A stretch of 64,000 bases of DNA from Thermoactinomyces sp. DSM 45892 (GTDB lineage Bacteria > Bacillota > Bacilli > Thermoactinomycetales > Thermoactinomycetaceae), in contig NZ_FNPL01000005.1 in assembly GCF_900107305.1 (NCBI RefSeq), positions 1 to 64,000 on the forward strand. Reading direction: 5' to 3'. Below are positions 15,509 through 27,623 of the stretch, one piece after another. Under the pieces are notes generated by a model that had not been told where the DNA came from, ran no database searches, and worked only from the letters and a program-made list of their open reading frames with translations. Within the stretch, counting starts at the first letter, position 1. Each line of letters starts with the position of its first letter. A program made the position numbers and the translations under genes.

Positions 15509-16048
15509 ATGGAACAATTTCATGCTACGACGATATTTGCCATTCGTCATAATGGGGAAGCAGCCATTGCAGGTGATGGGCAAGTAACATTTGGTAATCA
15601 GATGATTATGAAACACGGGGCTAAAAAAGTTCGTCATCTTTATAAAGGAAAAGTACTCGCAGGATTTGCTGGTTCTGTTGCAGATGCGATTACTCTCTTC
15701 GAAAAATTTGAAGGACGTCTAGAAGAGTTTCATGGGAATATTGCCAGAGCTGCTGTGGAATTAGCTAAAGAATGGCGTATGGATAAGGTGCTACGTAATC
15801 TAGAAGCGATGCTCATTGTACTGAATAAAGATCAATTGTTGCTGATTTCTGGTAATGGAGAAGTAATTGAGCCTGATGATGATGTCTTAGCGATTGGTTC
15901 GGGTGGAAGCTTTGCGTTATCTGCTGGTCGTGCATTAAAACGCCATGCAACTCATATGAGCGCGAAAGAAATTGCTCAAGCAGCACTGACTGTTGCCAGT
16001 GAAGTCTGTGTCTTTACGAATAGCAATATCATCGTGGAAGAGGTGTAG
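15509..16048 (+). CDS. hslV: ATP-dependent protease subunit HslV (ClpQ)
   Basis: 179 aa, ATG after AAAGGATG. The sequence is close to ClpQ of Bacillus ([37 protein letters not shown]-like segments, IGSGG). HslV is an N-terminal nucleophile peptidase that forms a double hexamer capped by HslU. The start is [12 protein letters not shown]: residue 2 is Glu, whereas Bacillus ClpQ exposes a Ser and most HslV expose Thr of a TTI motif. Activity would need cleavage before Thr7 or Thr8, or a different start; no other start is available close by. Confidence 0.95.
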   Translation: MEQFHATTIFAIRHNGEAAIAGDGQVTFGNQMIMKHGAKKVRHLYKGKVLAGFAGSVADAITLFEKFEGRLEEFHGNIARAAVELAKEWRMDKVLRNLEAMLIVLNKDQLLLISGNGEVIEPDDDVLAIGSGGSFALSAGRALKRHATHMSAKEIAQAALTVASEVCVFTNSNIIVEEV

Positions 16049-16051
16049 TGG

Positions 16052-17470
16052 ATGTCAATGACCGAACGAAACCAGAAAGAAAATTGGACTCCTAAACAAA
16101 TCGTAGAACAATTAGATAAACATATCGTTGGGCAGACAGAAGCAAAACGTTCTGTAGCAGTTGCTCTGCGAAATCGCTATCGCCGTAGCCTACTGACCCA
16201 AGAGATGCGAGATGAGATTGTACCGAAAAATATCTTAATGATGGGCCCCACGGGTGTAGGGAAAACGGAGATTGCTCGTCGCCTTGCTAAGTTAGTGGGG
16301 GCACCGTTTGTCAAACTGGAGGCTACTAAGTTTACGGAAGTTGGATATGTGGGTCGAGATGTAGAATCGATGATCCGGGACTTAGTAGAAGTGGGGATTC
16401 GTATGGTGAAAGGCGAGCGTCTTGAACTGGTTAAAGAACGAGCAGGGCAACTAGCCAACGAACGCATTGTAGAGTTACTTGTACCCGAGAAGAAGAGTGA
16501 GTCTGGATTTAAAAATCCTCTTGAGATGTTCTTCTCAAACAATCAACAGGATGAGCAACCAACTAAAACCAACTCTACGGAAAAAAATCATATACTCCAA
16601 AAACGCCGTGATATACAAGCCAAGCTGGAACGCGGGGAATTAGAAGAGCATATGATTGAGATCCAAGTAGAGGAACAGATGGCTCCGATGCTTGATATGT
16701 TTGCGGGTGCAGGTGGCGATCAAATGGGGATGAATATGCAAGAAATGTTAGGTCAATTCATGCCTAAAAAGAAGAAAAAGCGTCGCCTTTCGGTAAAAGA
16801 AGCGAGAGAGGTACTGACTCAAGAGGAAGGCCAAAAGCTGATTGATATGGATCAAGTGATTCAAGACGCGTTGGATCGTGTTGAGCAATCAGGAATTATC
16901 TTCCTCGATGAGATTGATAAGGTGGCGGGAAAAGATCAACGAGGTCCAGATGTTTCCCGCGAAGGAGTTCAACGTGATATTCTCCCGATCGTGGAAGGAT
17001 CAACTGTACAAACGAAGTATGGCCCGGTTAAAACGGATTATATCTTATTTATCGCGGCGGGTGCTTTTCACGTATCCAAGCCATCTGATCTCATTCCTGA
17101 GTTACAAGGTCGCTTTCCCATTCGTGTAGAACTAAAAGATCTAACTGCTGATGATTTTGTTTGTATTTTGACGGAGCCTAAAAATGCGTTAATTAAACAG
17201 TATACCGCTTTGCTAGAAACAGAGAATATCCGCGTAAGCTTTACGGATGAAGCGATACATGAGATTGCAAAGCTGGCACAACATGTGAACTCTACTACGG
17301 AAAACATCGGCGCTAGGCGTTTGCACACCATCTTAGAACGCCTACTTGAAGAGCTTTCTTTTGAAGCACCTGATATTTATCTAGAAGAAATTTCGATCAC
17401 ACCGAAATATGTGCAAGAACGCCTAGGATCGATTGCTGAGGATCGAGATTTATCCCAGTATATCCTGTAA
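16052..17470 (+). CDS. hslU: HslU (ClpY) ATPase subunit
   Basis: 472 aa, starting 3 bp after hslV. AAA+ unfoldase with Walker A GPTGVGKT (residues 65-72), the family motif [18 protein letters not shown], an inserted I-domain (about 110-245), Walker [10 protein letters not shown] and the C-terminal sensor-2 region ([23 protein letters not shown]). It feeds substrates to HslV. Translationally coupled with hslV by the short spacing. codY, which follows in Bacillus, is absent; rpsB comes next. Confidence 0.97.
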   Translation: MSMTERNQKENWTPKQIVEQLDKHIVGQTEAKRSVAVALRNRYRRSLLTQEMRDEIVPKNILMMGPTGVGKTEIARRLAKLVGAPFVKLEATKFTEVGYVGRDVESMIRDLVEVGIRMVKGERLELVKERAGQLANERIVELLVPEKKSESGFKNPLEMFFSNNQQDEQPTKTNSTEKNHILQKRRDIQAKLERGELEEHMIEIQVEEQMAPMLDMFAGAGGDQMGMNMQEMLGQFMPKKKKKRRLSVKEAREVLTQEEGQKLIDMDQVIQDALDRVEQSGIIFLDEIDKVAGKDQRGPDVSREGVQRDILPIVEGSTVQTKYGPVKTDYILFIAAGAFHVSKPSDLIPELQGRFPIRVELKDLTADDFVCILTEPKNALIKQYTALLETENIRVSFTDEAIHEIAKLAQHVNSTTENIGARRLHTILERLLEELSFEAPDIYLEEISITPKYVQERLGSIAEDRDLSQYIL

Positions 17471-17502
17471 TGAACCCAAATCTCATTTTTCTAGATCATA
17501 GC

Positions 17503-17531
17503 TTGCAAGAACCCCCACTTCATGGTATAGT
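17503..17531 (+). promoter_or_regulatory. Promoter of rpsB-tsf
   Basis: TTGCAA (17503-17508), 17-bp spacer and TATAGT (17526-17531) preceded by TGG (extended -10). It predicts a start near 17538 and a leader of about 100 nt. Confidence 0.65.
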
Positions 17532-17537
17532 CATCAG

Positions 17538-17641
17538 TGGTGTAAAAACACACACGCTGAAGTAGGAGTTAGTGGTGCCCTAAGTGGTTTCTGGCTCTCT
17601 TGATCTTCAGCGGAGGTATAAAAACCAAGGAGGAAACAAAC
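17538..17641 (+). promoter_or_regulatory. Structured rpsB 5' leader
   Basis: A perfect 7-bp long-range stem GCTGAAG/CTTCAGC (17556-17562, 17605-17611) encloses about 42 nt with smaller hairpins. It is immediately followed by a GGAGG that has no start codon, then the real AAGGAGG before rpsB. This could be an autoregulatory S2-binding leader, by analogy with other ribosomal protein operons. Confidence 0.4.
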
Positions 17642-18364
17642 ATGGCAGTAGTATCTATGAAGCAACTACTCGAAGCAGGTGTGCATTTCGGTCACCAAAC
17701 ACGTCGTTGGAACCCGAAGATGTCAAAATTTATCTTTACAGAACGTAACGGGATCTATATCATCGATCTTCAAAAAACCGTAAAAATGATGGAGCAAGCA
17801 TATGCTGGTGTTCGTGAGATCGCAGCAAATGGCGGTACTGTGCTTTTCGTAGGTACCAAAAAACAAGCACAAGAAGCGGTAAAAGAAGAAGCGATTCGTG
17901 CAGGTCAATACTTTGTAAATCATCGTTGGTTGGGTGGAACTCTTACCAACTTCGGAACAATCCGTAAGCGTATCGACCGTCTTCATGAGTTAGAGCGTAT
18001 GGAAGAAGATGGTACTTTCGAAGTACTTCCTAAAAAAGAAGTTGTATTACTGAAAAAAGAACATGAGAAATTAGAAAAATTCCTCGGCGGAATTAAACAT
18101 ATGAAGAAGTTGCCAGATGCAATCTTCATCGTTGATCCACGTAAAGAGCGTATCGCAGTTGCAGAAGCTCGTAAATTAAATATCCCAATCATTTCGATCG
18201 TAGATACTAACTGTGATCCAGATGAAGTGGATTTTATTATCCCAGGTAATGACGATGCCATTCGTGCTGTTCGTTTATTCACTGGTAAAATTGCAGACGC
18301 GATCATTGAAGCACGTCAAGGCGAAGACCAAGAAACAGAAGTAGCTACAGCAGTAGCTGAGTAA
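17642..18364 (+). CDS. rpsB: 30S ribosomal protein S2
   Basis: 240 aa, ATG with AAGGAGG upstream. Starts [20 protein letters not shown], matching Bacillus S2, and contains [20 protein letters not shown] and [16 protein letters not shown] longer frame upstream is not used because the ribosome-binding site and family alignment fix this start. First gene of the rpsB-tsf unit under its own promoter. Confidence 0.98.
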   Translation: MAVVSMKQLLEAGVHFGHQTRRWNPKMSKFIFTERNGIYIIDLQKTVKMMEQAYAGVREIAANGGTVLFVGTKKQAQEAVKEEAIRAGQYFVNHRWLGGTLTNFGTIRKRIDRLHELERMEEDGTFEVLPKKEVVLLKKEHEKLEKFLGGIKHMKKLPDAIFIVDPRKERIAVAEARKLNIPIISIVDTNCDPDEVDFIIPGNDDAIRAVRLFTGKIADAIIEARQGEDQETEVATAVAE

Positions 18365-18380
18365 TCGAGAATCAAAAAAT

Positions 18381-18414
18381 GGGGTGGCTTGGCTAGTCCT
18401 TGCCTCCTCTTTTT
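18381..18414 (+). terminator. Attenuator-type hairpin between rpsB and tsf
   Basis: GGGGTGGC (18381-18388) pairs imperfectly with GCCTCCTC around an inner GG/CC pair, followed by a T-rich tail. It may set the rpsB to tsf ratio. Confidence 0.55.
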
Positions 18415-18461
18415 CATAAAAGAAAAGAAAAATTTTTGATACATAAGGAGGACGATTCATC

Positions 18462-19920
<1,459 letters not shown>

Positions 19921-20478
19921 ATGGTGAATCAAGTGCAAAAACAAGCGGAAGAAAAAATGGATAAGACGATCCAAGTGCTTAAAAAAGATTTGATGACACT
20001 TCGAGCGGGACGTGCAAACCCAGCCATCTTAGATAAGGTAGTCGTAGAATATTACGGTAGCGAAACACCTTTAAATCAATTAGCAAATATCTCAGTGCCA
20101 GATCCACGTTCTTTGGTTATTCAACCATGGGATAAAAGCGCATTGGCTGAGATTGAGCGCTCTATCTTGAAATCAGAACTTGGACTTACTCCAAACAATG
20201 ATGGAAGCATTATTCGCATTAATATTCCGTCATTGACTCAAGAGCGTCGAACTGAATTGGTGAAATTAGCTCGTAAGATGGGTGAAGAAACCAAAGTTGC
20301 GATTCGTAATGTGCGACGTGATGCAAATGATGAAGTGAAGAAGTTAGAAAAGAATGGTGAAGTTCCGGAGGATGCGGCTCGTCGCAGTTCAGATGATATT
20401 CAAAAATTGACAGATCGTTTTATCAAAGAAACCGATGCTGTCGTAGCTTCGAAAGAGAAAGAAATTACCGAAATCTAA
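19921..20478 (+). CDS. frr: Ribosome recycling factor
   Basis: 185 aa, starting right after the pyrH stop. Contains LRAGRANPAILDKVVVEYYG, INIPSLTQERRTELVK and the long three-helix bundle. With EF-G it splits post-termination ribosomes. Followed by a strong terminator that separates it from uppS. Confidence 0.97.
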   Translation: MVNQVQKQAEEKMDKTIQVLKKDLMTLRAGRANPAILDKVVVEYYGSETPLNQLANISVPDPRSLVIQPWDKSALAEIERSILKSELGLTPNNDGSIIRINIPSLTQERRTELVKLARKMGEETKVAIRNVRRDANDEVKKLEKNGEVPEDAARRSSDDIQKLTDRFIKETDAVVASKEKEITEI

Positions 20479-20492
20479 TTGATCTGGGTGTT

Positions 20493-20520
20493 ACCCCTTC
20501 AGTCCCCTGAGGGGGTTTTT
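20493..20520 (+). terminator. Intrinsic terminator after frr
   Basis: ACCCCTTCAG (20493-20502) pairs with CTGAGGGGGT (20507-20516) around a TCCC loop with one G-T pair, followed by T5. Confidence 0.92.
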
Positions 20521-20565
20521 ATGCTATGATGATGAGAAAAAGAGCTTGCCGGCGGAGGAGAACAT

Positions 20566-21351
20566 ATGCTAGAAACGATTAAGCGCTGGATGGGATCTGC
20601 TGAAAACAAAGGGGAATTAACCCTAGAGGAGTTAACGAGAGAAGTTCGGAAGAATTCGATTCCTCGTCATGTTGGTTTTATAATGGATGGTAATGGTCGC
20701 TGGGCAAAAAAGCGAGGGCTTCCTCGAACCGCCGGTCATTTGGCTGGAATGAAAAGAGTGCGTGAAATCATTCGGTCTGCTGATGAGATTGGAATTGAAG
20801 CGATTACACTCTACTCTTTTTCTACTGAGAATTGGAAACGTCCGAAAGAAGAAGTTGAGTACTTAATGAAGTTGCCGATCGAATTTTTGAAGTCTGATCT
20901 TCAAGAGTTAATTGATCGCAATGTTCGTGTTCAAATGCTAGGGGCAAAAGAAGAGACGCCTACTTCTACTTACCAAGCCCTTGTTGAGTTTGAAGAGAAA
21001 ACGAAAGAGAATACTGGCCTCATATTAAATTTTGCTATTAATTATGGTTCGCGTGACGAGATTCTTCAAGCGATTCGAGAGATTATAGATGAAGTACAAA
21101 ACGGCAATATTGATAAAGAGCAAATAGACGAGCAAGTAGTGAATCAGCATTTGCTTACCCGTGGCTTGCCAGATCCAGATCTCATTATACGTACGAGCGG
21201 TGAGATGAGGATCAGTAACTTCTTATTGTGGCAAATTGCTTATAGTGAACTTTGGTTTACAGAAGCGTTATGGCCTGATTTTGGTAAGGAAGCGTTCTAT
21301 CAAGCAATCTATGACTTTCAGAACCGCAGTCGGCGATACGGGGCAGTTTGA
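20566..21351 (+). CDS. uppS: Isoprenyl transferase, undecaprenyl diphosphate synthase
   Basis: 261 aa, ATG after GGAGGAG. Cis-prenyltransferase signature FIMDGNGRWAKKRGLPRTAGH (about residues 37-57) with the catalytic Asp, the LYSFSTENWKRP segment and the C-terminal LIRTSGEMRISNFLLWQIAYSE motif. Makes the lipid carrier for peptidoglycan and wall polymers. Start of the uppS-cdsA-dxr-rseP unit. Confidence 0.97.
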   Translation: MLETIKRWMGSAENKGELTLEELTREVRKNSIPRHVGFIMDGNGRWAKKRGLPRTAGHLAGMKRVREIIRSADEIGIEAITLYSFSTENWKRPKEEVEYLMKLPIEFLKSDLQELIDRNVRVQMLGAKEETPTSTYQALVEFEEKTKENTGLILNFAINYGSRDEILQAIREIIDEVQNGNIDKEQIDEQVVNQHLLTRGLPDPDLIIRTSGEMRISNFLLWQIAYSELWFTEALWPDFGKEAFYQAIYDFQNRSRRYGAV

Positions 21352-21371
21352 TCAAATAAGGAGAACGTCAA

Positions 21372-22169
21372 ATGAAACAACGTGTAATAACAGGAGTATT
21401 AGGAGCGGTCGCGTACCTTGCCCTATTATTCTTAGGAGCACCATGGTACTCGGGGTTATTAGCAGTACTCGCTACCCTTAGCTTCCTCGAATTTGCACAG
21501 ATGAAGCTAAGTCATTGGAAGTCCCCGCATGTACTATTAGGACTTTTATTAGTTTGGTCTATCTTATGGAATAGTGTGTCTGTTTTTCTAAAAATTCCTG
21601 TCCCTTCCATTCTAACGTTTCCTAATTTGTGGTTACTAGGAATTGTGCTCTTTTTTGTTTTCATTGTGTTAAGTAAAAACAAGGTTACGATTGATCATAT
21701 TTCATATCTATCATTAGGTGCACTTTATATTGGATATGGATTTGCGATTATGATTGAAACGATTTGGCAAGAAAAGGGACTTGCTCTCACATTAATGGTT
21801 CTATTTACTACGTGGGCAAGTGATTCAGGTGCTTATTTTGTGGGAAAACGATTTGGTAAGCGTAAATTGTGGCCTGCTATCAGCCCTAACAAAACGATTG
21901 AGGGTTCGATCGGTGGTGTTTTGGTTGGTGCTTTGTTAACCCTAGTGATCGGTTTGTGCTGTAATCTTGGACAAATTCCCACTCTCATCGGATTAGGTAT
22001 TATTATTTCTTTAGTTGGCCAGTTTGGGGATTTGGTTGAATCAGCGATTAAGAGAACCATGGGTGTGAAGGACTCAGGGAGTATATTACCTGGGCATGGC
22101 GGAGTGTTTGACCGATTTGATAGTCTGATTTTCACCTTTATTATCTTGCGATTGATTGAGGTCTTATAA
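21372..22169 (+). CDS. cdsA: Phosphatidate cytidylyltransferase
   Basis: 265 aa with about eight membrane segments. The CDP-diglyceride synthase signature is near the C-terminus (SAIKRTMGVKDSGSILPGHGGVFDRFDS), preceded by the SPNKTIEGSIGG segment. Makes CDP-diacylglycerol from phosphatidate and CTP at the membrane. 20 bp downstream of uppS. Confidence 0.97.
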   Translation: MKQRVITGVLGAVAYLALLFLGAPWYSGLLAVLATLSFLEFAQMKLSHWKSPHVLLGLLLVWSILWNSVSVFLKIPVPSILTFPNLWLLGIVLFFVFIVLSKNKVTIDHISYLSLGALYIGYGFAIMIETIWQEKGLALTLMVLFTTWASDSGAYFVGKRFGKRKLWPAISPNKTIEGSIGGVLVGALLTLVIGLCCNLGQIPTLIGLGIIISLVGQFGDLVESAIKRTMGVKDSGSILPGHGGVFDRFDSLIFTFIILRLIEVL

Positions 22170-22188
22170 AGAAAGAGGGGTCTCTGGT

Positions 22189-23349
22189 ATGTCAGAAAAA
22201 CTAGCGATACTTGGTTCTACAGGCTCTATCGGGACTAGTACACTAGAAGTAGTACGTGGACAACGTGAAGAGTTTGAAGTGATTTCTCTTTCTGCGGGAT
22301 CAAGTGTAGAGTTGATGATTAGGCAAATTCGAGAGTTTCATCCGAAAGTCGTTTCGATGTCTTCTCGTGAGGCGGCGGAGCGTGTTCAAGCAGAAGTAGG
22401 ATCTGATGTACAAGTACTCTGGGGAGAGGAAGGGCTGCTTGAAGTGGCTACCCATCCGGAGGCTACTTATCTGGTATCAGCTTTGGTTGGTAGCCAAGGA
22501 TTACGTCCTACCTTAGCCGCTATCCAAGCAGGGAAAAAGATCGGCCTTGCGAATAAAGAAACGCTTGTAACGGCTGGACACATTGTAACGACAGAGGCCC
22601 GGAAAGCAAATGTTCCTCTATTGCCCATCGACAGCGAACATTCTGCTATTTTTCAGTGTTTAAATGGAGAGAATATGTCGGAGGTAGAACGTCTCATCAT
22701 CACGGCTTCCGGGGGCTCCTTCCGCGACCGGTCACGGTTAGAATTAGAGAATGTCACTGTGGAGGATGCGTTAAAACATCCGAACTGGGCAATGGGCGCG
22801 AAAATAACGATTGATTCTGCGACGATGATGAATAAAGGTCTCGAAGTAATCGAAGCACACTGGTTATTTGGGTTTGACTATGACAAAATTGATGTATTGT
22901 TGCATCCGCAAAGTATCATCCACTCATTGGTTGAGTTTCGAGACGGAGCCGTTATGGCACAGTTAGGTACACCTGATATGAAAGTGCCAATCCAGTATGC
23001 TCTTACATTTCCAAAACGTCTACCAGTTCAAACTACCAAACTGGATTTGGCCAAGATTGCAACATTAGATTTTCGAGAGATGGGTTTCGATCGATACATG
23101 GCACTGCGCCTTGCTTTTGAAGCAGGACGAGCAGGTGGAACGATGCCTACTGTATTAAATGCAGCAAATGAGGTTGCCGTGGCTCGGTTTCTGCGTAATG
23201 AAATTCCATTTTTAGCGATTGATCGAGTGGTAGAGCTTGCATTAGAGTCTCATCAAAGTAGTGTAGATCCTACTTTAGAGGAAATTGAAGAGGCAGATAG
23301 TTGGGCAAGGAAATTTGCTGCGGGTCAAATAATCCCTGTTCTCGGTTAG
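22189..23349 (+). CDS. dxr: 1-deoxy-D-xylulose 5-phosphate reductoisomerase
   Basis: 386 aa. ATG at 22189 follows GAGGGG and begins MSEKLAILGSTGSIG, the NADPH site; an upstream in-frame start overlaps cdsA and lacks a site. NKETLVTAG, PIDSEHSAIFQCL and ATMMNKGLEVIEAHWLF are the substrate and metal-binding parts. It is the first committed step of the MEP isoprenoid pathway, matching uppS nearby. Confidence 0.97.
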   Translation: MSEKLAILGSTGSIGTSTLEVVRGQREEFEVISLSAGSSVELMIRQIREFHPKVVSMSSREAAERVQAEVGSDVQVLWGEEGLLEVATHPEATYLVSALVGSQGLRPTLAAIQAGKKIGLANKETLVTAGHIVTTEARKANVPLLPIDSEHSAIFQCLNGENMSEVERLIITASGGSFRDRSRLELENVTVEDALKHPNWAMGAKITIDSATMMNKGLEVIEAHWLFGFDYDKIDVLLHPQSIIHSLVEFRDGAVMAQLGTPDMKVPIQYALTFPKRLPVQTTKLDLAKIATLDFREMGFDRYMALRLAFEAGRAGGTMPTVLNAANEVAVARFLRNEIPFLAIDRVVELALESHQSSVDPTLEEIEEADSWARKFAAGQIIPVLG

Positions 23350-23367
23350 AACATAAGGAGTGAAACG

Positions 23368-24657
23368 ATGGGAAATTTTTTGTATTATGTTGCGGTTTTT
23401 ATTCCTGTACTCAGCTTATTAGTGTTTATTCATGAATTAGGGCATTTTCTTCTTGCAAAGCGTGCTGGAATCTTAGTTCGTGAATTTGCTATCGGCTTCG
23501 GCTCCAAAATTTTCTCTTGGCGCAGAGGGGAGACGTTGTATTCGATTCGGCTTTTACCGCTGGGTGGATATGTTCGCATGGCTGGAGAAGATCCCGAAAC
23601 AGTCGAAGTAAAAGCAGGGGCACATGTATATGCCTCTGTAAATGAGCAGGGGAAATTGGAACATATGTATCTCTATGAGCCGAATCATTCCACTGGGAAT
23701 CTAGTGGCAGGTCGAGTGGTAGAGATTGATTTAGAACGCAAGCTATATGTTGTCCTCGAAAATGAAGAGGGGAACGAAACTCGTTATGAGCTCGACCCGA
23801 AAATGTTTCTTCATTTTGACGAGAAAAATAACACTCAGATTGCTCCTTGGGATCGTCAGTTTGGTTCCAAAACAGCTGGACAAAAGGCATTGGCTATCTT
23901 AGCTGGACCTGTTTTTAATATCATCTTAACCGTGATCTTATTTGCGATCTATATAGGAATCACTGGCGTTGAACACAGACTATATGTTGAGAAAACAGTC
24001 GCAGGTAGCCCAAGTGCAGCTGCGGGAATCGAATCGGGTGACATTATTACCAAAATTAATGGGAAAGATGTCCCTACTTTTGATATGTTCAAGTATCAAA
24101 TTTTAGAGTCACAAGGAAATGAAGTAAAACTAACTGTGGATCGGGGTGATCAGCAGTTAGAAATTCCACTGAAGCCGGAGAAAAAAGTAACCGAAAAGGG
24201 AGATGTAATTTATCAAGTTGGAATTGATTTTAATAGTGAGAAGGGGAAACGACCTGCCACGATTGGAGAAATAGTAGGTGGTGGCTTTACTCTTACCTAT
24301 GATTGGATCAAAGTGATCGGTGATGGTTTCTATAAACTGTTTACCTTCCAGCTATCTCTAGAAAACTTAGGCGGTCCGATCCAGATGGGAACGATTACGG
24401 GACAAGCGGCGCAACAGGGTGTTGATATTGTAATCAAATGGATGGCGATCCTCAGCTTAAACCTTGGATTATTTAATCTCCTGCCAATACCTGCGCTTGA
24501 TGGTAGTCGACTTCTGTTTATTGGAATCGAGGCACTTCGAGGGCGCCCAGTCAGTCCGAATATCGAGAGTATGGTTCATTTTGTTGGATTTGCGCTATTG
24601 ATGATGTTGATGCTTGTCGTGACTTACAACGATATAGTAAAATTAGTCTTTAAATAG
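23368..24657 (+). CDS. rseP: RIP zinc metalloprotease (RseP/RasP)
   Basis: 429 aa. The zinc site HELGH is in the first membrane segment (His22, Glu23, His26). An insertion rich in charged residues (about 75-160), a PDZ domain (about 205-275, [19 protein letters not shown]) and the second catalytic motif [12 protein letters not shown] near residue 375 follow. It performs intramembrane cleavage of anti-sigma factors and signal-peptide remnants. It might also act on leader remnants of the peptide cluster, but this is speculation. Confidence 0.96.
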   Translation: MGNFLYYVAVFIPVLSLLVFIHELGHFLLAKRAGILVREFAIGFGSKIFSWRRGETLYSIRLLPLGGYVRMAGEDPETVEVKAGAHVYASVNEQGKLEHMYLYEPNHSTGNLVAGRVVEIDLERKLYVVLENEEGNETRYELDPKMFLHFDEKNNTQIAPWDRQFGSKTAGQKALAILAGPVFNIILTVILFAIYIGITGVEHRLYVEKTVAGSPSAAAGIESGDIITKINGKDVPTFDMFKYQILESQGNEVKLTVDRGDQQLEIPLKPEKKVTEKGDVIYQVGIDFNSEKGKRPATIGEIVGGGFTLTYDWIKVIGDGFYKLFTFQLSLENLGGPIQMGTITGQAAQQGVDIVIKWMAILSLNLGLFNLLPIPALDGSRLLFIGIEALRGRPVSPNIESMVHFVGFALLMMLMLVVTYNDIVKLVFK

Positions 24658-24668
24658 ACGAAATCCTA

Positions 24669-24700
24669 GGGATGTGGGTCTAATACTCACATCCCTCCTT
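24669..24700 (+). terminator. Hairpin between rseP and proS, weak terminator
   Basis: GGGATGTG/CACATCCC (24669-24676, 24688-24695) is a perfect 8-bp stem followed only by TCCTTGT. It may terminate partly or serve as a processing site. Confidence 0.45.
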
Positions 24701-24742
24701 GTATGGTGGAACGAGAGAATAGTGGAAATAGAGGGGAATTTC

Positions 24743-26455
24743 ATGAGACAACAACATGCCTTAATCCCTACCCTTCGTACGGTAGGAGAAGCTGAGATGA
24801 TTAGCCACCAGCTACTATTGCGTGCTGGCTTTATTCGCCAATTAGCGGCCGGGATTTATCATTATCTCCCTCTTGGTAAACGTGTGCTAAATAAAGTGGA
24901 ACAAATTGTACGGGAAGAGATGGACGCGATCGGTGGACAGGAGCTATTGATGCCTGCTCTTAATCCTGCTGAACTTTGGGAGGAATCAGGTCGATATGAT
25001 ACTTACGGTCCTGACCTCGTAAGATTGCAGGATCGCCATGACCGTTCCTTTATCTTAGGACCAACGCATGAAGAAACGGTTACCGATATTGTACGGAACG
25101 AGATAAACTCTTACAAAAAACTTCCTGCTACGCTTTATCAAATTCAAACCAAGTTTCGTGATGAGCGTAGACCTCGTTCTGGTCTCCTTCGTGGTCGCGA
25201 GTTTCTGATGAAAGATGCGTATTCTTTCCACGCAGATCGAGACTCGCTGGATGTGACTTATGAAGATATGTATCGTGCGTATACAAATATCTTTACTCGC
25301 CTAGGAATGGACTTCCGTGCTGTAGAGGCGGACTCTGGCGCTATCGGTGGTAAGGGAACACATGAATTTATGGCGTTATCTTCTGCCGGTGAAGATTACG
25401 TTGCCATCTGTGAGTCCTGTGATTACTCGGCTAACATCGAAATGGCAGAAGTCGTGGGTACAGTTGCGACTTCTTCTACTGAAGTAAGCGTAATGGAGAA
25501 AGTAGCGACGCCAGGAAAAGGCTCCATTCAAGAGGTGGCTGATTTCCTTCAAATCGATCCAAGTCAACTTGTAAAGAGTTTGCTCTTTATGGTGGATGAG
25601 AAGCCTGTACTCGTATTGGTTCGTGGTGATCATGAAGTGAATGATGTAAAAATCAAGAACTTCCTTGATGCAACAGTAGTTGGATTGGCAGATGAAGCAA
25701 CGGTACGCCGAGTTACAGGAACAACCCCTGGTTATGTCGGTCCCGTTTCTCTTCAAGAAAAGGTAATGATCCTAGCAGATCAAGCGATTCAAGGGCTTTC
25801 AGACATGGTAGTAGGAGCGAATGAAAAAGATGCGCATCTTCTCCATGTACAAGCTGGACGTGATTTCGGTGTCGATCACTACGTAGACCTTCGTAATATT
25901 CAAGAGGGAGATGCCTGCCCACGTTGTGGAGGGGTGATTAACCTCGTAAAAGGAATTGAAATCGGACATATCTTTAAGCTAGGCACAAGATATAGTGACA
26001 CCATGAAAGCCCATTTCCTTGATCAAAATGGTAAGGAGCAATCGGTGATCATGGGCTGCTATGGAATCGGTATTTCTCGGGCTATGGCCTCCGTAGTCGA
26101 GCAACATCATGATGAAAATGGAATTGTCTGGCCTGCCTCCATTGCCCCTTTCCATGTCCATTTAATTGCGGTGAATATGAAAGATGAGGCACAGCGTGAA
26201 ACAGCAGAGAAGCTATACGAAGAGCTACGCTCCATGAAAATCGAAGTATTATTCGACGATCGTTTTGAACGTGCCGGTGTGAAGTTTAAAGATGCCGATT
26301 TACTCGGAATTCCGGTTCGTGTAATCGTAGGGTCTAAAGCAGAGAGCGGTGTGGTGGAGATGAAAGCTCGCCGTACTGGACATAGTGAAGAAGTATCGCT
26401 TTCGGACATTCAGACTTTGGTCCCTGAATGGTTAGAAAAGGCAGATCAGACGTAA
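24743..26455 (+). CDS. proS: Prolyl-tRNA synthetase
   Basis: 570 aa, ATG at 24743 after GAGGGG. Bacterial-type enzyme: class II motif 2 in [19 protein letters not shown], an editing (INS) domain (about residues 225-405) and motif 3 in [17 protein letters not shown], then the anticodon-binding domain. Charges tRNA-Pro. No T-box leader is visible in the 85-bp gap before it. In Bacillus polC follows; here it does not. Confidence 0.97.
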   Translation: MRQQHALIPTLRTVGEAEMISHQLLLRAGFIRQLAAGIYHYLPLGKRVLNKVEQIVREEMDAIGGQELLMPALNPAELWEESGRYDTYGPDLVRLQDRHDRSFILGPTHEETVTDIVRNEINSYKKLPATLYQIQTKFRDERRPRSGLLRGREFLMKDAYSFHADRDSLDVTYEDMYRAYTNIFTRLGMDFRAVEADSGAIGGKGTHEFMALSSAGEDYVAICESCDYSANIEMAEVVGTVATSSTEVSVMEKVATPGKGSIQEVADFLQIDPSQLVKSLLFMVDEKPVLVLVRGDHEVNDVKIKNFLDATVVGLADEATVRRVTGTTPGYVGPVSLQEKVMILADQAIQGLSDMVVGANEKDAHLLHVQAGRDFGVDHYVDLRNIQEGDACPRCGGVINLVKGIEIGHIFKLGTRYSDTMKAHFLDQNGKEQSVIMGCYGIGISRAMASVVEQHHDENGIVWPASIAPFHVHLIAVNMKDEAQRETAEKLYEELRSMKIEVLFDDRFERAGVKFKDADLLGIPVRVIVGSKAESGVVEMKARRTGHSEEVSLSDIQTLVPEWLEKADQT

Positions 26456-26474
26456 CAAGGTATAAACAAATAAG

Positions 26475-26519
26475 AAAGCTAACGATTGAGGGGAAGTTTA
26501 TCAACCTGTTAGCTTTTTT
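26475..26519 (+). terminator. Intrinsic terminator after proS
   Basis: AAAGCTAAC (26475-26483) and GTTAGCTTT (26508-26516) form a perfect 9-bp stem, extended inward by TTGA/TCAA, followed by a T-run. Confidence 0.9.
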
Positions 26520-26645
26520 ATTTTGAATCATTAAGTAGTAGATGGAGGAATCTTATTGAATACAGCTTTGGTTACGGAACCGTCGAGTTGTATGTACGAT
26601 GTGTTTTCCTGATAACTGGATTGATGTTAGATGGGAGGTGACTTC

Positions 26646-27599
26646 TTGGATGTAGTGTTTATTACAGAATCCCAATATCAGAAATTAACAAATGCTCCCG
26701 AAGACTCTAAATTTAGAGTGGTATTTGCTTGGATTACGATGATTTGCTTTTGGAGCACTCTTTTTATTCGCTTTTTGTTTATTGAGGTAACTCGTACGGA
26801 TGAGAACCTTTTGAGGTTTACAGAAGCATCCCCGGATGGTTTTGAGGCTTTGTTATGCTTGGCTCTTTATACACTGGGTTTCCTTGCGTTTATTCTCTTT
26901 GTCATTTTTGGATTCACTGAGCGTTTTTTTCTAGAACGACGTATGATTGATCGAATAAAGTGGACAGATCTAGCCATTTTTTGTAGTTGGATTTATGTGC
27001 CGTGGTTAATAGAAAATATATATAATAACCGAATGATTTTGTTCTTCACATCGTGTGTAATCGCAGGACTTTTCTTAAATCAAAAACGATTCGTCCTAAT
27101 CGGATTTCATGCTCCGATCAAAAAAGTACTTCTATTTTTTTGTGTTATTTTTGCTTTTGGATTGATACAGGTTCTGCAATTCATAGGAGTTGAGCTAAAC
27201 AGTTACTTAGGAATTGATCAATATTCGGATCGTGAAAATTCGATAAAAAACTCGTATCAAATGGACACGGATGCTACGATGAATTCATTTTCGTCTGCAA
27301 CATCTACAAGTTCGAACGCGGCTTTGACTTTTTTAGCAGTATGTTTATTGGCACCCATTGCAGAAGAAATTTTATTTCGTGGATACTTGCAAACGTTGCT
27401 TACCCACTATACGGGTCGGGTTTTATCGGTCATCTTAACAGCGTTCCTCTTCTCTCTCTATCATGTGGATGTAGCTTCCTTTTTCCCTCTCTTTTTTACG
27501 GGGATTATTTTTGGAGTGTTTCGCGAAGCATTTAAATCGGTCTGGGCAGCTAGTGCCTTACACATGTTTATGAATACGTTGTTTAGTCTATATTTTTAG
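26646..27599 (+). CDS. CPBP-family intramembrane metalloprotease
   Basis: 317 aa from a TTG start; the in-frame ATG at 26631 overlaps the GGGAGGTGA site and is rejected. About seven membrane segments. The CPBP/Abi motifs are near the C-terminus: APIAEEILFRGYL (EExxxR), then a histidine in FSLYHVD and a second in ALHMFMN. Family members process prenylated or bacteriocin-related substrates and some confer bacteriocin immunity. Stands in the position where polC lies in Bacillus. Confidence 0.85.
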   Translation: MDVVFITESQYQKLTNAPEDSKFRVVFAWITMICFWSTLFIRFLFIEVTRTDENLLRFTEASPDGFEALLCLALYTLGFLAFILFVIFGFTERFFLERRMIDRIKWTDLAIFCSWIYVPWLIENIYNNRMILFFTSCVIAGLFLNQKRFVLIGFHAPIKKVLLFFCVIFAFGLIQVLQFIGVELNSYLGIDQYSDRENSIKNSYQMDTDATMNSFSSATSTSSNAALTFLAVCLLAPIAEEILFRGYLQTLLTHYTGRVLSVILTAFLFSLYHVDVASFFPLFFTGIIFGVFREAFKSVWAASALHMFMNTLFSLYF

Positions 27600-27623
27600 C
27601 TTGTGTTTTATTGCCTTGTAAGA

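Noticed and set aside
24658-24742. T-box riboswitch before proS
   Set aside because: Only 85 bp are available and the characteristic T-box sequence and specifier stem are absent.
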